Assembly: GCF_018131225.1 (NCBI RefSeq)
Contig: NZ_JAFCMM010000004.1
Location: forward strand, 682,001-746,000
From: Bradyrhizobium sp. U87765 SZCCT0048
GTDB taxonomy: Bacteria; Pseudomonadota; Alphaproteobacteria; Rhizobiales; Xanthobacteraceae
DNA: 64,000 nt
Reading direction: 5' to 3'
The notes below the pieces were generated by a model. It was given only the letters and a program-made list of their open reading frames with translations, did no database searches and was not told the origin of the DNA. This document shows positions 1 to 8,951 of the stretch, piece by piece. Numbering within the stretch: position 1 is the stretch's first letter; the number at the start of each line of letters is the position of its first letter. The translations under genes were made by a program, and so were the position numbers.

Positions 1-2214
1 CTGCGGCGGTTTGCGCGGAAGCACCCGTGGATCGCCTTCGCCGCACGCTCCCTCACCATCTTCTCCGCGACCTTCGGCGGCGCCTATGGCTTCATCGCCG
101 GCAGCCGCTCGGACAGCTACGATCCCCACGCCTTCGCCATCGGCGCCAGTTTCCTGTTCGCGCTTGCCTGCCTCGCGCTCGCCACGCTGAGCTTCCGCAT
201 GCGCATGCTGCGACGGCAGATGCAGAAGATCGCCCAGCGCAACGAAGCGCTCGTCGATCGCAACTGGGAGCTGAAGGAAGCCGAGGAGCGCGCCCGCAGC
301 CTGTTCGAATCGCAGAGCGACCTCATCGTGCTGCGCGATGCCGCCGGGCGCATTACTTTCGCCAACGATGCGTTCTGCGAACTGGCGCAAACATCGCGCG
401 ACCAGCTGATCGGCTCGGTCTTCACCCTGCCGGTGATCGAGCAGGGCGATGCCGCGGTCGAGCCCGACGGCACCCGCATCCACGACCAGAAGATCACAAG
501 CCCGCTGGGGCCGCGCTGGATCGCCTGGCGCGAAAGCCTCGTGCGCCTCGACGCCGGCCGGCCCGCGGAAATGCAAAGCGTCGGCCGCGACGTCACCGAC
601 CGCACCGAGACGGAGCGGGCCCTCGGCGACGCGCGCGACCATGCCAATGCCGCCAACCGCGCCAAATCGCGCTTCCTGGCGATGGCATCGCACGAAATCC
701 GCACGCCGCTCAACGGCATCATCGGCATGAGCGGGCTGCTGCTCGACACGCCGCTCAGCGCCGAACAGACGACCTATGCCCGCGCCGTGAAGACATCGGG
801 CGAAGCGCTGCTGCTGCTGATCGACGAACTGCTCGACTTCTCCAAGATCGAGGCCGGCAAGATCGACCTCGAGCAGCGCCCGTTCGCGCTCACCGCACTG
901 ATCGAGGAGATCACCGAGCTGCTGGCGCCGCGCGCGCAGGCGCGTGCGCTGGAAATCGCCGCCTATGTCGACGAGCGTCTGCCGGCCGAGGTGATCGGCG
1001 ACGCCGCGCGGCTGCGCCAGGTGCTGCTCAACCTCGCCGGCAATGCCATCAAGTTCACCACCACCGGCGGCGTCGCATTGATCGTCGAGCCCGGCATCTG
1101 GCCCAACGAAATCAGCTTCCTGGTGCGCGACACCGGCATCGGCATCGCTCCCGACGCCCAGGCGCGGATCTTCCGCGAGTTCGAACAGGCTGACGAACGC
1201 ATCGCCCGCGACTATGGCGGCACCGGCCTTGGCCTCAGCATCAGCGACCGCATTGTCAAGCGCATGGGCGGCCGCATCACCCTCGACAGCACGCCCGGCC
1301 ACGGCTCGACCTTCGAGGTCGCGGTGCCGCTGCTGGCCGCAACATCGGCGGCCGATATCGGCCCGGCCTTCACCGCGCCGGACCTGCAGGGCAGGGCGGT
1401 GATGCTGGTGGCGCCGCAGGCGATCGAGACCGCGCTGGTCGCCCGTCGCCTCGAGCGCTGGGGCGCGCAGACCTGCACCCTGACAGACCCGGTGGTCGCC
1501 GCCGCCCTGCTGCCCGAGCGGCCCTGGCACGCGCTGATCGCGAGCCACGATCTCGGCACGACTGAACTTGCGAAGCTCGGCGAAGCCGCACGCTTCCATG
1601 CCCTTCACCGCATCGTCATGGTGACGCCGGCCGCGCGGCGCGAACTCGAGGCGGCGCCGACGCCGAATTTCACCGGCTATCTCGTCAAACCGGTGCGGGC
1701 GGCGTCGCTGGCTGCGCGCCTGACCATGACACTGGCCTCCGATGCGCCGCGCCTCGGCCATGACGAGGGCCGCGAAGCGATCGAAACATTGCCGGCGGCA
1801 CCGCCGTCCGGACTGTCGATCCTCGTCGCCGAGGACAACGAGATCAACGCACTGTTGATGCGCTCGCTGCTGACGCGCCTCGGCCATCGCCCCGTGGTGA
1901 CGGTAACCGGCGCGCAAGCGGTGGAGTCGTGGCTCGCCGCCGCGACCGCGGGCACGCCCTACGATCTCGTGCTGATGGACGTGCAGATGCCGGTGATGGA
2001 CGGCATCGAGGCGACGCGACGCATCCGTGCGCGCGAGACCGCCCAGCAGATGCGGCGCGCACCGATCGTGGCGTTGACCGCCAATGCACTCGTCGAGGAT
2101 CGCTACGCCTGCTTCAGCGCCGGCATGGACGGCTTCCTCGTGAAGCCGCTCGATCGCGACAAGCTTACCGAAGTCCTCGCCGGCCTCGCGACAGCACCGC
2201 ACCTCGTCGCCTGA
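1..2214 (+). CDS. Hybrid sensor histidine kinase (5' end outside window)
   Basis: The frame is open from base 1, so the true start lies upstream; 737 residues are visible. Two hydrophobic stretches (about residues 10-35 and 42-62) anchor it in the membrane, then come a short coiled coil and a PAS-like domain (about 95-205). The HisKA box ASHEIRTPLNG puts the phospho-accepting His near residue 231 (nt 691-693). The ATPase domain shows the N box NLAGNAIKF and the G box GTGLGLSI (from about residue 407). A middle receiver-like stretch (about 460-580) lacks a clear phospho-Asp and looks degenerate. The C-terminal receiver has VLMDVQMPVMDG with the acceptor Asp at about 660 (nt 1978-1980) and FLVKPL. 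No partner regulator lies beside it, so signal and output are unknown. Confidence 0.93.
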   Translation: MRRFARKHPWIAFAARSLTIFSATFGGAYGFIAGSRSDSYDPHAFAIGASFLFALACLALATLSFRMRMLRRQMQKIAQRNEALVDRNWELKEAEERARSLFESQSDLIVLRDAAGRITFANDAFCELAQTSRDQLIGSVFTLPVIEQGDAAVEPDGTRIHDQKITSPLGPRWIAWRESLVRLDAGRPAEMQSVGRDVTDRTETERALGDARDHANAANRAKSRFLAMASHEIRTPLNGIIGMSGLLLDTPLSAEQTTYARAVKTSGEALLLLIDELLDFSKIEAGKIDLEQRPFALTALIEEITELLAPRAQARALEIAAYVDERLPAEVIGDAARLRQVLLNLAGNAIKFTTTGGVALIVEPGIWPNEISFLVRDTGIGIAPDAQARIFREFEQADERIARDYGGTGLGLSISDRIVKRMGGRITLDSTPGHGSTFEVAVPLLAATSAADIGPAFTAPDLQGRAVMLVAPQAIETALVARRLERWGAQTCTLTDPVVAAALLPERPWHALIASHDLGTTELAKLGEAARFHALHRIVMVTPAARRELEAAPTPNFTGYLVKPVRAASLAARLTMTLASDAPRLGHDEGREAIETLPAAPPSGLSILVAEDNEINALLMRSLLTRLGHRPVVTVTGAQAVESWLAAATAGTPYDLVLMDVQMPVMDGIEATRRIRARETAQQMRRAPIVALTANALVEDRYACFSAGMDGFLVKPLDRDKLTEVLAGLATAPHLVA

Positions 2215-2330
2215 TCGCGCGTCCAGACAGCGACTTCGTGCATACACGACCGGCGCGATGCGCCAACGCCGCGCTGGAAACATCTGGACAGCTCGACGCC
2301 TGTCATAAATCCGTTGAAGGGGCGTGATTA

Positions 2331-3371
2331 ATGGATCGCGGCCGCATCGATTCGATGCGATCCACGAGGACGTCCATGACCCCGATGAAGCCCGCAAAGG
2401 GCGCCGCCATCGCATCCGCCCGCCTCACTCCGAAGAAGGCGCTTCGGCCGGCGTCGGCCAAAACTCCGATGACCGCCAACATGATGGCCAATGCCAAGGC
2501 GATGGCCAGCCTGTTGATGCCGACCTTCGTGAGCGAAGCCGCCATTCGCTTCAAGCCGACGACGATCGCGCCGCTCGGCCGCCTCGGGCCGCTCGAAGTG
2601 CGCCTCGCGCACACCAAGAAGGACATCAAGCGCGCCCAGAAGCTGCGCTACAAGGTGTTCTACAAGAACGGCACCGCAATCGCCGACGCCGCCACCATGC
2701 TGGCGCAGCGCGACAAGGACGCGTTCGACGCGTTCTGCGACCATCTCCTGGTCATCGATCACGCCGCCAAGCCGTCGCTGAGCGGCAAGCAGCCGGTGGT
2801 CGGTACGTATCGTCTGCTGAGGCAGGATGTCGCAAGCCGTCACGGCGGCTTCTATACCGACAACGAGTTCGACACCACCGGCCTTGTCGAGCGCCACCCC
2901 GAACTCAAATTCCTGGAGCTCGGCCGCTCCTGCGTGCTGCCGCCGTATCGCAACAAGCGCACGGTGGAGCTGCTGTGGCACGGCATCTGGAGTTATGTGC
3001 GCCAGCATGGCTGCGATGTGATGATCGGTTGCGCCTCGTTCGAAGGCACCGACCCGGACCGTCTGGCGCTACCGCTGTCGTTCCTGCACCACTATTCACG
3101 TGCGCCGGACGCGTGGCGCGCCGCGGCGCATCCGGCCCGCCGGATCGAGATGAACCGGATGGCCAAGGAAGCGATCAACCCGAAGGCCGCGCTCCACGAG
3201 CTGCCGCCGCTGATCAAGGGTTATCTGCGCCTCGGCGCCTATGTCGGCGACGGTGCGGTGATCGACCACCAGTTCGGCACCACCGATGTGCTGATCGTGC
3301 TGCCGGTGTCGGCGATCAGCTCGCGCTACATCGACCACTTCGGCGCCGACGCCAGCCGCCACGCGGCCTGA
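2331..3371 (+). CDS. olsB: L-ornithine N-alpha-acyltransferase (ornithine lipid synthesis)
   Basis: GNAT-fold acyltransferase of the OlsB family. It transfers a 3-hydroxyacyl chain from acyl-carrier protein to the alpha-amino group of ornithine, making lyso-ornithine lipid for the membrane. The family region starts near residue 90 (LRYKVFYKNGT) and continues through ELGRSCVLPPYRN and IGCASFEGTD, both typical of OlsB. The first 85 residues are basic, Ala/Met-rich and probably disordered, which makes this protein longer than many OlsB. The ATG at 2331 has a GAAGGGG ribosome site about 9 nt upstream; several internal ATGs, such as 2376, are alternatives. No olsA lies beside it. It converges with coaA. 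Confidence 0.85.
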   Translation: MDRGRIDSMRSTRTSMTPMKPAKGAAIASARLTPKKALRPASAKTPMTANMMANAKAMASLLMPTFVSEAAIRFKPTTIAPLGRLGPLEVRLAHTKKDIKRAQKLRYKVFYKNGTAIADAATMLAQRDKDAFDAFCDHLLVIDHAAKPSLSGKQPVVGTYRLLRQDVASRHGGFYTDNEFDTTGLVERHPELKFLELGRSCVLPPYRNKRTVELLWHGIWSYVRQHGCDVMIGCASFEGTDPDRLALPLSFLHHYSRAPDAWRAAAHPARRIEMNRMAKEAINPKAALHELPPLIKGYLRLGAYVGDGAVIDHQFGTTDVLIVLPVSAISSRYIDHFGADASRHAA

Positions 3372-3399
3372 GACGCTGACTGAGAAAGCAGCGCCGCCC

Positions 3400-4353
3400 T
3401 CACAGCCGGCGCAGCGACACCTTCTCGATGACGTGCTCGCCGCCCTTCTTCAGGATCAGCGTCGCGCGCGGCCGCGTCGGCAGGATGTTGTCCTCGAGAT
3501 TGGCGAGGTTGGTGCGCTCCCAGATCGCCGTCGCGGTGGCGATCGCTTCGCCATCCGACAGCAGCGCATAGCGGTGGAAGTACGACTTCGGATCGTGGAA
3601 AGCGGTATCGCGCAGCGCCAGGAAGCGCTCGACATACCACTTGCGCAGCACCGGCTCGTCCGCGTCGATATAAACCGAAAAATCGAAGAAGTCGGACACG
3701 AACGGCACCGCCTGGCCGTCACGCGGCAACCGGCCGGTCTGCAGCACGTTGACGCCCTCGAGAATGAGGATGTCGGGCTGATCGATCTCGATCATCTGGT
3801 TGGGGACGATGTCGTAGGTGTGGTGCGAGTAGATCGGCGCCCGCACATTGCGGCGACCGGCCTTGATATCGCTGAGAAAGGCGAGCAGCGCCGGCAGGTC
3901 GTAGCTCTCCGGAAAACCCTTTTTCTGCATCAGCCCGCGCCGCTCGAGCACGGCGTTGGGAAACAGGAAACCGTCGGTGGTGACGAGATCGACCTTGGGG
4001 CGCGGCGACCAGCGCGCCAGCATCGCCTGCAGCACGCGCGCGGTGGTCGACTTGCCGACCGCCACTGAACCTGCGACGCCGATGATGTAGGGCATCTTGC
4101 GGTCCTCGATGCCGAGGAATCGCCGCTGGGCGATGAACAGCCGCTGCGCCGCCGCGACATACATCGACAGCAGGCGCGACAGCGGCAGGTAGATATCCTC
4201 GACTTCCTTGAGATCGAGCCGGTCGTGCATCGAGCGCAGCGCCGCGACTTCCGTGGCGTCGAGCGTCATCGGGGTATCGTCACGCAGCTTCGACCATTCG
4301 GCGCGCGAGAAAATCCGGTAGGGATTGTACTGGACGTTGGCCCGCGCATCCAT
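3400..4353 (-). CDS. coaA: Type I pantothenate kinase
   Basis: Phosphorylates pantothenate to 4'-phosphopantothenate, the first and usually rate-controlling step of coenzyme A synthesis. The 317 residues match the usual size. The Walker A loop GVAGSVAVGKST is at residues 92-103, followed by TTDGFLFPN and EGVNVLQTG, as in E. coli CoaA. The ATG is preceded by GGGAGC. It is the last gene of the his run, 12 nt after hisE, so it is probably co-transcribed with hisB-hisH-hisA-hisF-hisE. The dephospho-CoA kinase gene coaE is also in this window. Confidence 0.96.
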   Translation of the reverse strand: MDARANVQYNPYRIFSRAEWSKLRDDTPMTLDATEVAALRSMHDRLDLKEVEDIYLPLSRLLSMYVAAAQRLFIAQRRFLGIEDRKMPYIIGVAGSVAVGKSTTARVLQAMLARWSPRPKVDLVTTDGFLFPNAVLERRGLMQKKGFPESYDLPALLAFLSDIKAGRRNVRAPIYSHHTYDIVPNQMIEIDQPDILILEGVNVLQTGRLPRDGQAVPFVSDFFDFSVYIDADEPVLRKWYVERFLALRDTAFHDPKSYFHRYALLSDGEAIATATAIWERTNLANLEDNILPTRPRATLILKKGGEHVIEKVSLRRL

Positions 4354-4365
4354 GGAAGCTGCTCC

Positions 4366-4689
4366 CTAATCGCGCTTGCGCGCCGCCTTTTCCTCGAGTC
4401 CTGACCGGTGGGTGCGTTGCGCGAGGACGTCCTCGACGTCCTGCAACGTCACGCCCCGGGATTTCAGCAGCACCAGCAGGTGGAAAACGACATCGGCGGT
4501 CTCCGCCAGCAGATGGTCGCGCTCGCCCTGAACCGCCGCGATGACCGCCTCGACGGCCTCTTCGCCGAATTTCTTGGCGCAATAAGCCGGCCCGTTGTCG
4601 AGCAGCTTGCGGGTGTAGGACACCTCGCCGCTCGACGCGGCGCGCGCATCGATGGTGTCGGCGAGATCGTGGATCGTGAAGCGGGCCAT
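4366..4689 (-). CDS. hisE: Phosphoribosyl-ATP pyrophosphatase
   Basis: Hydrolyses phosphoribosyl-ATP to phosphoribosyl-AMP, step 2 of histidine synthesis. The protein has 107 residues with the acidic alpha-helical motif KFGEEAVEAVIAA and ETADVVFHLLVLL typical of the family. The frame is open to a GTG at 4740, but the ATG at 4689 gives the usual N terminus (MARFTIHDLADTI) and has AGGACG about 8 nt upstream, so 4689 is preferred. It lies between hisF and coaA. No hisI is fused to it and none is seen in this window. Confidence 0.93.
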   Translation of the reverse strand: MARFTIHDLADTIDARAASSGEVSYTRKLLDNGPAYCAKKFGEEAVEAVIAAVQGERDHLLAETADVVFHLLVLLKSRGVTLQDVEDVLAQRTHRSGLEEKAARKRD

Positions 4690-4743
4690 CCGTGCGTCGT
4701 CCTGTTGTCCTGTTTGTCGCGGCTTGCGCCGCGGCGCCACGCG

Positions 4744-5520
4744 TCAGGGGTCCAGCCGCATCGGCAGACCGGCGTCGACCATGTGGTCCTTGGCCTGGCG
4801 GATGGTGAATTCTCCGAAATGGAAGATCGAGGCTGCGAGCACCGCGGTGGCGTGGCCATCGCGGATGCCGGCCACGAGGTGATCGAGGTTGCCGACACCC
4901 CCGGACGCGATCACCGGAATGTTGATGCGATCGGCGATGGCGCGGGTCAGCGCGATGTCGAAGCCCTGACGGGTGCCGTCACGGTCCATCGAGGTCAGCA
5001 GGAGCTCGCCGGCGCCGAGCGCGGTGACTTCCTCGGCATAGCCGACCGCATCGATGCCCGTGGCCTTGCGGCCGCCATGGGTGAAGATCTCCCAGCGGTC
5101 CGGCTCCCCCGGAGCGCTGACCCGCTTGGCGTCGATCGCCACGACGATGCACTGGTCGCCGAATTTCTCCGCCGCCTCCCTGACGAACTCACGCCGGCTG
5201 ACCGCCGCCGAATTGATCGACACCTTGTCGGCGCCGGACGTCAGCAGGGTGCGGATGTCGTCGACCGTGCGCACGCCGCCGCCGACGGTGAGTGGCATGA
5301 AGCAGGCTTCCGCCGTGCGACGCACGACGTCGAGCATGGTGCCGCGGTTCTCGTGGGTGGCGGTGATGTCGAGAAAACACAGCTCGTCGGCGCCGGCGGC
5401 ATCATAGGCGATCGCCGCTTCCACGGGATCGCCGGCATCGCGCAGGTCGACGAAGTTGACACCCTTGACGACCCGGCCGTCCTTGACATCGAGACAGGGA
5501 ATGACGCGGACCTTGAACAT
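4744..5520 (-). CDS. hisF: Imidazole glycerol phosphate synthase, cyclase subunit
   Basis: TIM-barrel subunit that uses ammonia from HisH to convert PRFAR to imidazole glycerol phosphate and AICAR. At 258 residues it has the usual length. The start MFKVRVIPCLDVKDGRVVKG carries the first catalytic Asp (D11 in known enzymes), and LLTSMDRDGT carries the second. IASGGVG forms a phosphate-binding loop. It begins 2 bases after the hisA stop, which suggests translational coupling in the his operon. Confidence 0.97.
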   Translation of the reverse strand: MFKVRVIPCLDVKDGRVVKGVNFVDLRDAGDPVEAAIAYDAAGADELCFLDITATHENRGTMLDVVRRTAEACFMPLTVGGGVRTVDDIRTLLTSGADKVSINSAAVSRREFVREAAEKFGDQCIVVAIDAKRVSAPGEPDRWEIFTHGGRKATGIDAVGYAEEVTALGAGELLLTSMDRDGTRQGFDIALTRAIADRINIPVIASGGVGNLDHLVAGIRDGHATAVLAASIFHFGEFTIRQAKDHMVDAGLPMRLDP

Positions 5521-5521
5521 G

Positions 5522-6262
5522 TCAGGCCGCCTGACGCGCGGCGCGGATCAGCGCCATCGCTTCCGCCGGATCGAGCCGGCCATCATAGAGCGCACGGCCG
5601 GAAATCGCGCCCGCGAGCTTCTTTGCCCGCGGCTCGAGCAGCGCGCGGACGTCCGCGATCGAGGCAAGTCCGCCTGACGCGATCACCGGCACCGAGATGG
5701 CGTCGGCGAGCGCGATGGTGGCGTCGAGATTGAGGCCCTTGAGCAGGCCGTCGCGGGCGATATCGGTGAAGATGATGGCGGCGACACCGGCATCTTCGAA
5801 ACGGCGGGCGATGTCGAGCGCGGTGACTTCCGACGTCTCGGCCCAGCCCTCGACCGCGACCTTGCCGTCGCGGGCGTCGAGGCCGACGGCGACCTGGCCG
5901 GGAAAGCGCTTCGCCGCGGCCTTGACCAGCTCGGGATCGCGCACCGCCGCGGTACCGATGATGACACGGGCGATGCCCTTGGCGAGCCACGCCTCGACGG
6001 TGGCGAGATCGCGGATGCCGCCGCCGAGCTGCACCGGCATGCGCACCGCGGCCAGCATGCTGTCGACCGCCTGCGCGTTCATCGGCTTGCCGGCGAACGC
6101 GCCGTCGAGATCGACGACATGGAGATATGCGAAGCCCTGGGCCTCGAAGCTCCTGGCCTGGTCGGCGGGATCGGTGTTGAACACGGTCGCCCGCGCCATG
6201 TCGCCCTGCTCGAGGCGCACGCAGGTTCCGTTCTTGAGGTCGATGGCAGGAAAGAGAATCAC
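5522..6262 (-). CDS. hisA: ProFAR isomerase
   Basis: Isomerises N'-5'-phosphoribosylformimino-AICAR ribonucleotide (ProFAR to PRFAR). It is a TIM barrel of 246 residues with the family start ILFPAIDLKNG and the phosphate loops IIGTAA and VIASGGLAS. The GTG at 6262 shares GTGA with the hisH stop, a classic 4-nt overlap, and gives the family N terminus. A GTG three codons upstream (6271) is possible but less likely. Its fold is homologous to neighbouring HisF. Confidence 0.96.
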   Translation of the reverse strand: MILFPAIDLKNGTCVRLEQGDMARATVFNTDPADQARSFEAQGFAYLHVVDLDGAFAGKPMNAQAVDSMLAAVRMPVQLGGGIRDLATVEAWLAKGIARVIIGTAAVRDPELVKAAAKRFPGQVAVGLDARDGKVAVEGWAETSEVTALDIARRFEDAGVAAIIFTDIARDGLLKGLNLDATIALADAISVPVIASGGLASIADVRALLEPRAKKLAGAISGRALYDGRLDPAEAMALIRAARQAA

Positions 6263-6909
6263 GGTGTCCACGTCAGAAAGTTGCCGATCAGGGCGAGGCC
6301 GAAGCGCTGGCTCTTCTCGGGATGAAACTGGGTGCCGAAGGCGGTGTCGCGGGCGACGATGGCGGTGATCGGGCCGCCGTAATCGGCGCGCGCCACCACA
6401 TCGGCATCGTCAGCCGCATGCAGGTGATAGGAATGCACGAAATAGGCGTGCCGGCCATCGTCGCCGAGCGACAGGCCGGCGAGCATCGGATGCGGCCGCG
6501 CGACGTCGAGCGTGTTCCAGCCCATGTGCGGGATCTTCAGCCCGGCATCGGCCGGCGTGATCTTTTCGACGTCACCGGCGATCCAGTCGAGACCGCCGGT
6601 GGTGACATATTCCTTGCCGCGGGTCGCCATCAGCTGCATGCCGACGCAGATGCCGAAGAACGGCCGTCCCTTGACCCGCACCGCTTCCTCGAGCGCAGGC
6701 ACCATGCCATCGAGCGCATCGAGGCCATGACGGCAGTCGGCGAACGCGCCGACACCCGGCAGCACGATGCGATCTGCCTTCGCCACGGCATCGGGATCGC
6801 TGGTGACGACGATCGCCGGCGGTGTCGGCAGGCTGCGCGCCGCCCGCTCGAAGGCCTTCGCCGCCGAGTGCAGGTTGCCCGATCCGTAATCGATGATCGC
6901 AACGTTCAC
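6259..6909 (-). CDS. hisH: Imidazole glycerol phosphate synthase, glutaminase subunit
   Basis: Class I glutamine amidotransferase that supplies ammonia to HisF. The protein has 216 residues. The start MNVAIIDYGSGNLHS and the nucleophile loop FFGICVGMQLM (catalytic Cys) are seen, and GTQFHPEKSQ near the C terminus holds the His and Glu of the triad. It starts with a GTG that overlaps the stop of the DUF2628 gene as GTGA, and its own stop overlaps the hisA start. Confidence 0.97.
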   Translation of the reverse strand: MNVAIIDYGSGNLHSAAKAFERAARSLPTPPAIVVTSDPDAVAKADRIVLPGVGAFADCRHGLDALDGMVPALEEAVRVKGRPFFGICVGMQLMATRGKEYVTTGGLDWIAGDVEKITPADAGLKIPHMGWNTLDVARPHPMLAGLSLGDDGRHAYFVHSYHLHAADDADVVARADYGGPITAIVARDTAFGTQFHPEKSQRFGLALIGNFLTWTP

Positions 6910-7415
6910 CGGCCTGCTCCGGGTTGGGGAAACAATCCCATGATCTCACCATCAGCACCGCCGACGGCAGCCGCCGGCCGCACCGGCGGCGGCTCGCCGC
7001 GATCGACGCTGCCACCCTCGCCCGTGGTCCTGCCTGCCGCCCAGCGATCGAAGAAGCGCCGCTCGGCCGCCTCGCGGCTGTCGGCGACCACCATGTCGAG
7101 CTGGCGCCACTTGCCGCGCGACAGCGTCCAGCGCCACAGGCTGGAGGCTTCGAACCCCGTGAGCAGCGCAACCAGCAGCATCACCATGGTGCGCACGTCG
7201 GAGCCGACCTTCAGCGCCCACAGGCCGAATGCCAGCGCGAGCACGATCACAAGATAGCCAAGCAGCGCGAGCCACAGCCGATGGACTGCGAACCACAACG
7301 CGCCGAACAGCGCCGCCCACAGGTGGAAGCCGTCGCGCACGAACACGAAGCGATCGGTCGCGGCGGTATCCACCGCGCCGGCACGGACGGGAGCGTGAAC
7401 AGTAAAGACCGGCAT
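6906..7415 (-). CDS. DUF2628-type membrane protein within the his operon
   Basis: A 169-residue protein with a cytoplasmic-looking start, then three closely spaced hydrophobic segments (about residues 32-50, 50-70 and 75-95), then a charged and Pro/Gly-rich tail. The layout and the sequence FHLWAALFGALWFAVHRLW fit the DUF2628 family, whose function is not known to me. It sits between hisB and hisH, overlaps the hisH start by 4 nt and has a good GGAGAG ribosome site. It is therefore translated with the his genes, although nothing in it resembles a histidine enzyme. Confidence 0.8.
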   Translation of the reverse strand: MPVFTVHAPVRAGAVDTAATDRFVFVRDGFHLWAALFGALWFAVHRLWLALLGYLVIVLALAFGLWALKVGSDVRTMVMLLVALLTGFEASSLWRWTLSRGKWRQLDMVVADSREAAERRFFDRWAAGRTTGEGGSVDRGEPPPVRPAAAVGGADGEIMGLFPQPGAGR

Positions 7416-7470
7416 GCAACTCTCCGGATGTTTGACGCACCGCGCGGCAACCGCGCGGACGGGGCCCGGC

Positions 7471-8064
7471 TCAGCCGCCGAGCTGCCCCTTAGTGGACGG
7501 CACTTCGCCCTTGGCTCGCGGATCGATCTCGAACGCCGCCCTCAGAGCGCGCGCGAGACCCTTGAAACAGGATTCCGCGATATGATGGCTGTTGTCGCCG
7601 TACAACGTCTCGACATGCAGCGTGATCCCGGCGTTCATCGCGAAGGCGTTGAACCACTCCCGCACCAGCTCGGTGTCGAACTCGCCGATCTTGTCGCGCG
7701 GGAAGTCGACCTTGAACACCAGCATCGGCCGGCCGGACACGTCGATGACGACGCGGGTCAGCGTCTCGTCCATCGGCATGTGGATGCCGGCATAGCGGGT
7801 AATGCCCGCCATGGAGCCGAGCGCCTGCTTCACCGCCTGTCCCAGCGCAATGCCGACGTCTTCCGTGGTGTGGTGGAAGTCGACATGCAGGTCGCCCACC
7901 GCTTTCACGGTGATGTCGATGCGGGAATGGCGCGCCAGCAGATCCAGCATATGATCGAAGAAACCGATGCCCGTGGACACGGTGGCGACGCCGGTGCCGT
8001 CGAGATTGACGGCCACCGCGACGTCGGTTTCCTTGGTCTTGCGCTTGATCTCGGCCGTGCGCAT
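7471..8064 (-). CDS. hisB: Imidazoleglycerol-phosphate dehydratase
   Basis: Dehydrates imidazole glycerol phosphate to imidazole acetol phosphate. This is the 197-residue monofunctional form, without the N-terminal phosphatase of enterobacterial HisB. The metal-binding motifs FFDHML and DFHHTTED in the first half, and the second set GDNSHHIAESCFKG near the C terminus, are intact. It is the first gene of the his cluster here and diverges from hslV. Confidence 0.97.
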   Translation of the reverse strand: MRTAEIKRKTKETDVAVAVNLDGTGVATVSTGIGFFDHMLDLLARHSRIDITVKAVGDLHVDFHHTTEDVGIALGQAVKQALGSMAGITRYAGIHMPMDETLTRVVIDVSGRPMLVFKVDFPRDKIGEFDTELVREWFNAFAMNAGITLHVETLYGDNSHHIAESCFKGLARALRAAFEIDPRAKGEVPSTKGQLGG

Positions 8065-8378
8065 GGGTGAAGGCGTCCCGCTTGATCCTGAAAGGCCCTT
8101 GACCGCTTGTCGGCCGGGCCGGAACCGGGCCCTTTTATCAGGCGCCAGCCGCCTTCGCTACTGCAGTATGACGCCAAAGTAACGTCACGTCGGGCTATGG
8201 TGACCGGAATCCGGCCCTTCCGGCCGCGGCGATTGCATCGCTGCCCTGCGATCCCTAAATCTGGCCGATCGCGCCGGGCAGCGCAGCCCCGCCCGCTGGC
8301 GGCGGCAGCGCCCCTCTTTCGACGAGTTTCGCGCGGCCCGGCGGACAGACCCGGCGTCTGTCCCGGCCGGCCACGCCG
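8065..8378. other. Divergent intergenic region hisB / hslV
   Basis: These 314 bases separate the leftward his operon from the rightward hslVU operon and should carry both promoters. I could not pick a convincing sigma-70 or heat-shock (RpoH) promoter by eye. There is a GC-rich stretch with short imperfect inverted repeats at about 8091-8136. I see no open frame with coding character. Confidence 0.4.
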
Positions 8379-8951
8379 ATGGACCAGGACATGTACGCAG
8401 CCCATTCCGAACCCGCCCCCGTCTGGCACGGCACCACCATCCTGACCGTCCGCAAGAGTGGACGGGTGGTGATCGGCGGCGACGGCCAGGTGTCGATCGG
8501 CCAGACGGTGATCAAGTCCAACGCCCGCAAGGTGCGCAAGCTCGGCAAGGGCGACGTCATCGGCGGCTTCGCCGGCGCCACCGCCGACGCCTTCACCCTG
8601 TTCGAGCGGCTCGAGGCCAAGCTCGAGCAGTATCCGGGACAGCTGACCCGGGCGGCGGTGGAACTCGCCAAGGACTGGCGCACCGACCGCTACCTGCGCC
8701 GGCTCGAGGCGATGATGATCGTCGCCGACAAGGACGTGTCGCTGGTGCTGACCGGCACCGGCGACGTGCTGGAGCCGGAAGGCGGCGTGATGGCGATCGG
8801 CTCAGGCGGCAACTACGCCCTCGCAGCGGCGCGGGCGCTGGTCGACACCGACAAGGACGCCGAGACCATCGTGCGTCGCTCGCTCGACATCGCCGCGGAC
8901 ATCTGCGTCTACACCAACCGCAACATCACCATCGAAGCGCTGGGCGCATGA
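8379..8951 (+). CDS. hslV: ATP-dependent protease HslVU, peptidase subunit
   Basis: Proteasome-like threonine protease that forms a double hexamer with the HslU unfoldase in the cytoplasm. The protein has 190 residues. A propeptide of about 18 residues ends at HG, exposing Thr in TTILTVRK as the N-terminal nucleophile; the GGDGQVSIG and GGFAGATADAF motifs follow. The ATG at 8379 has no clear ribosome site; the ATG at 8391 is an alternative. The stop overlaps the next start as ATGA. HslU is encoded two genes downstream. Confidence 0.96.
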   Translation: MDQDMYAAHSEPAPVWHGTTILTVRKSGRVVIGGDGQVSIGQTVIKSNARKVRKLGKGDVIGGFAGATADAFTLFERLEAKLEQYPGQLTRAAVELAKDWRTDRYLRRLEAMMIVADKDVSLVLTGTGDVLEPEGGVMAIGSGGNYALAAARALVDTDKDAETIVRRSLDIAADICVYTNRNITIEALGA

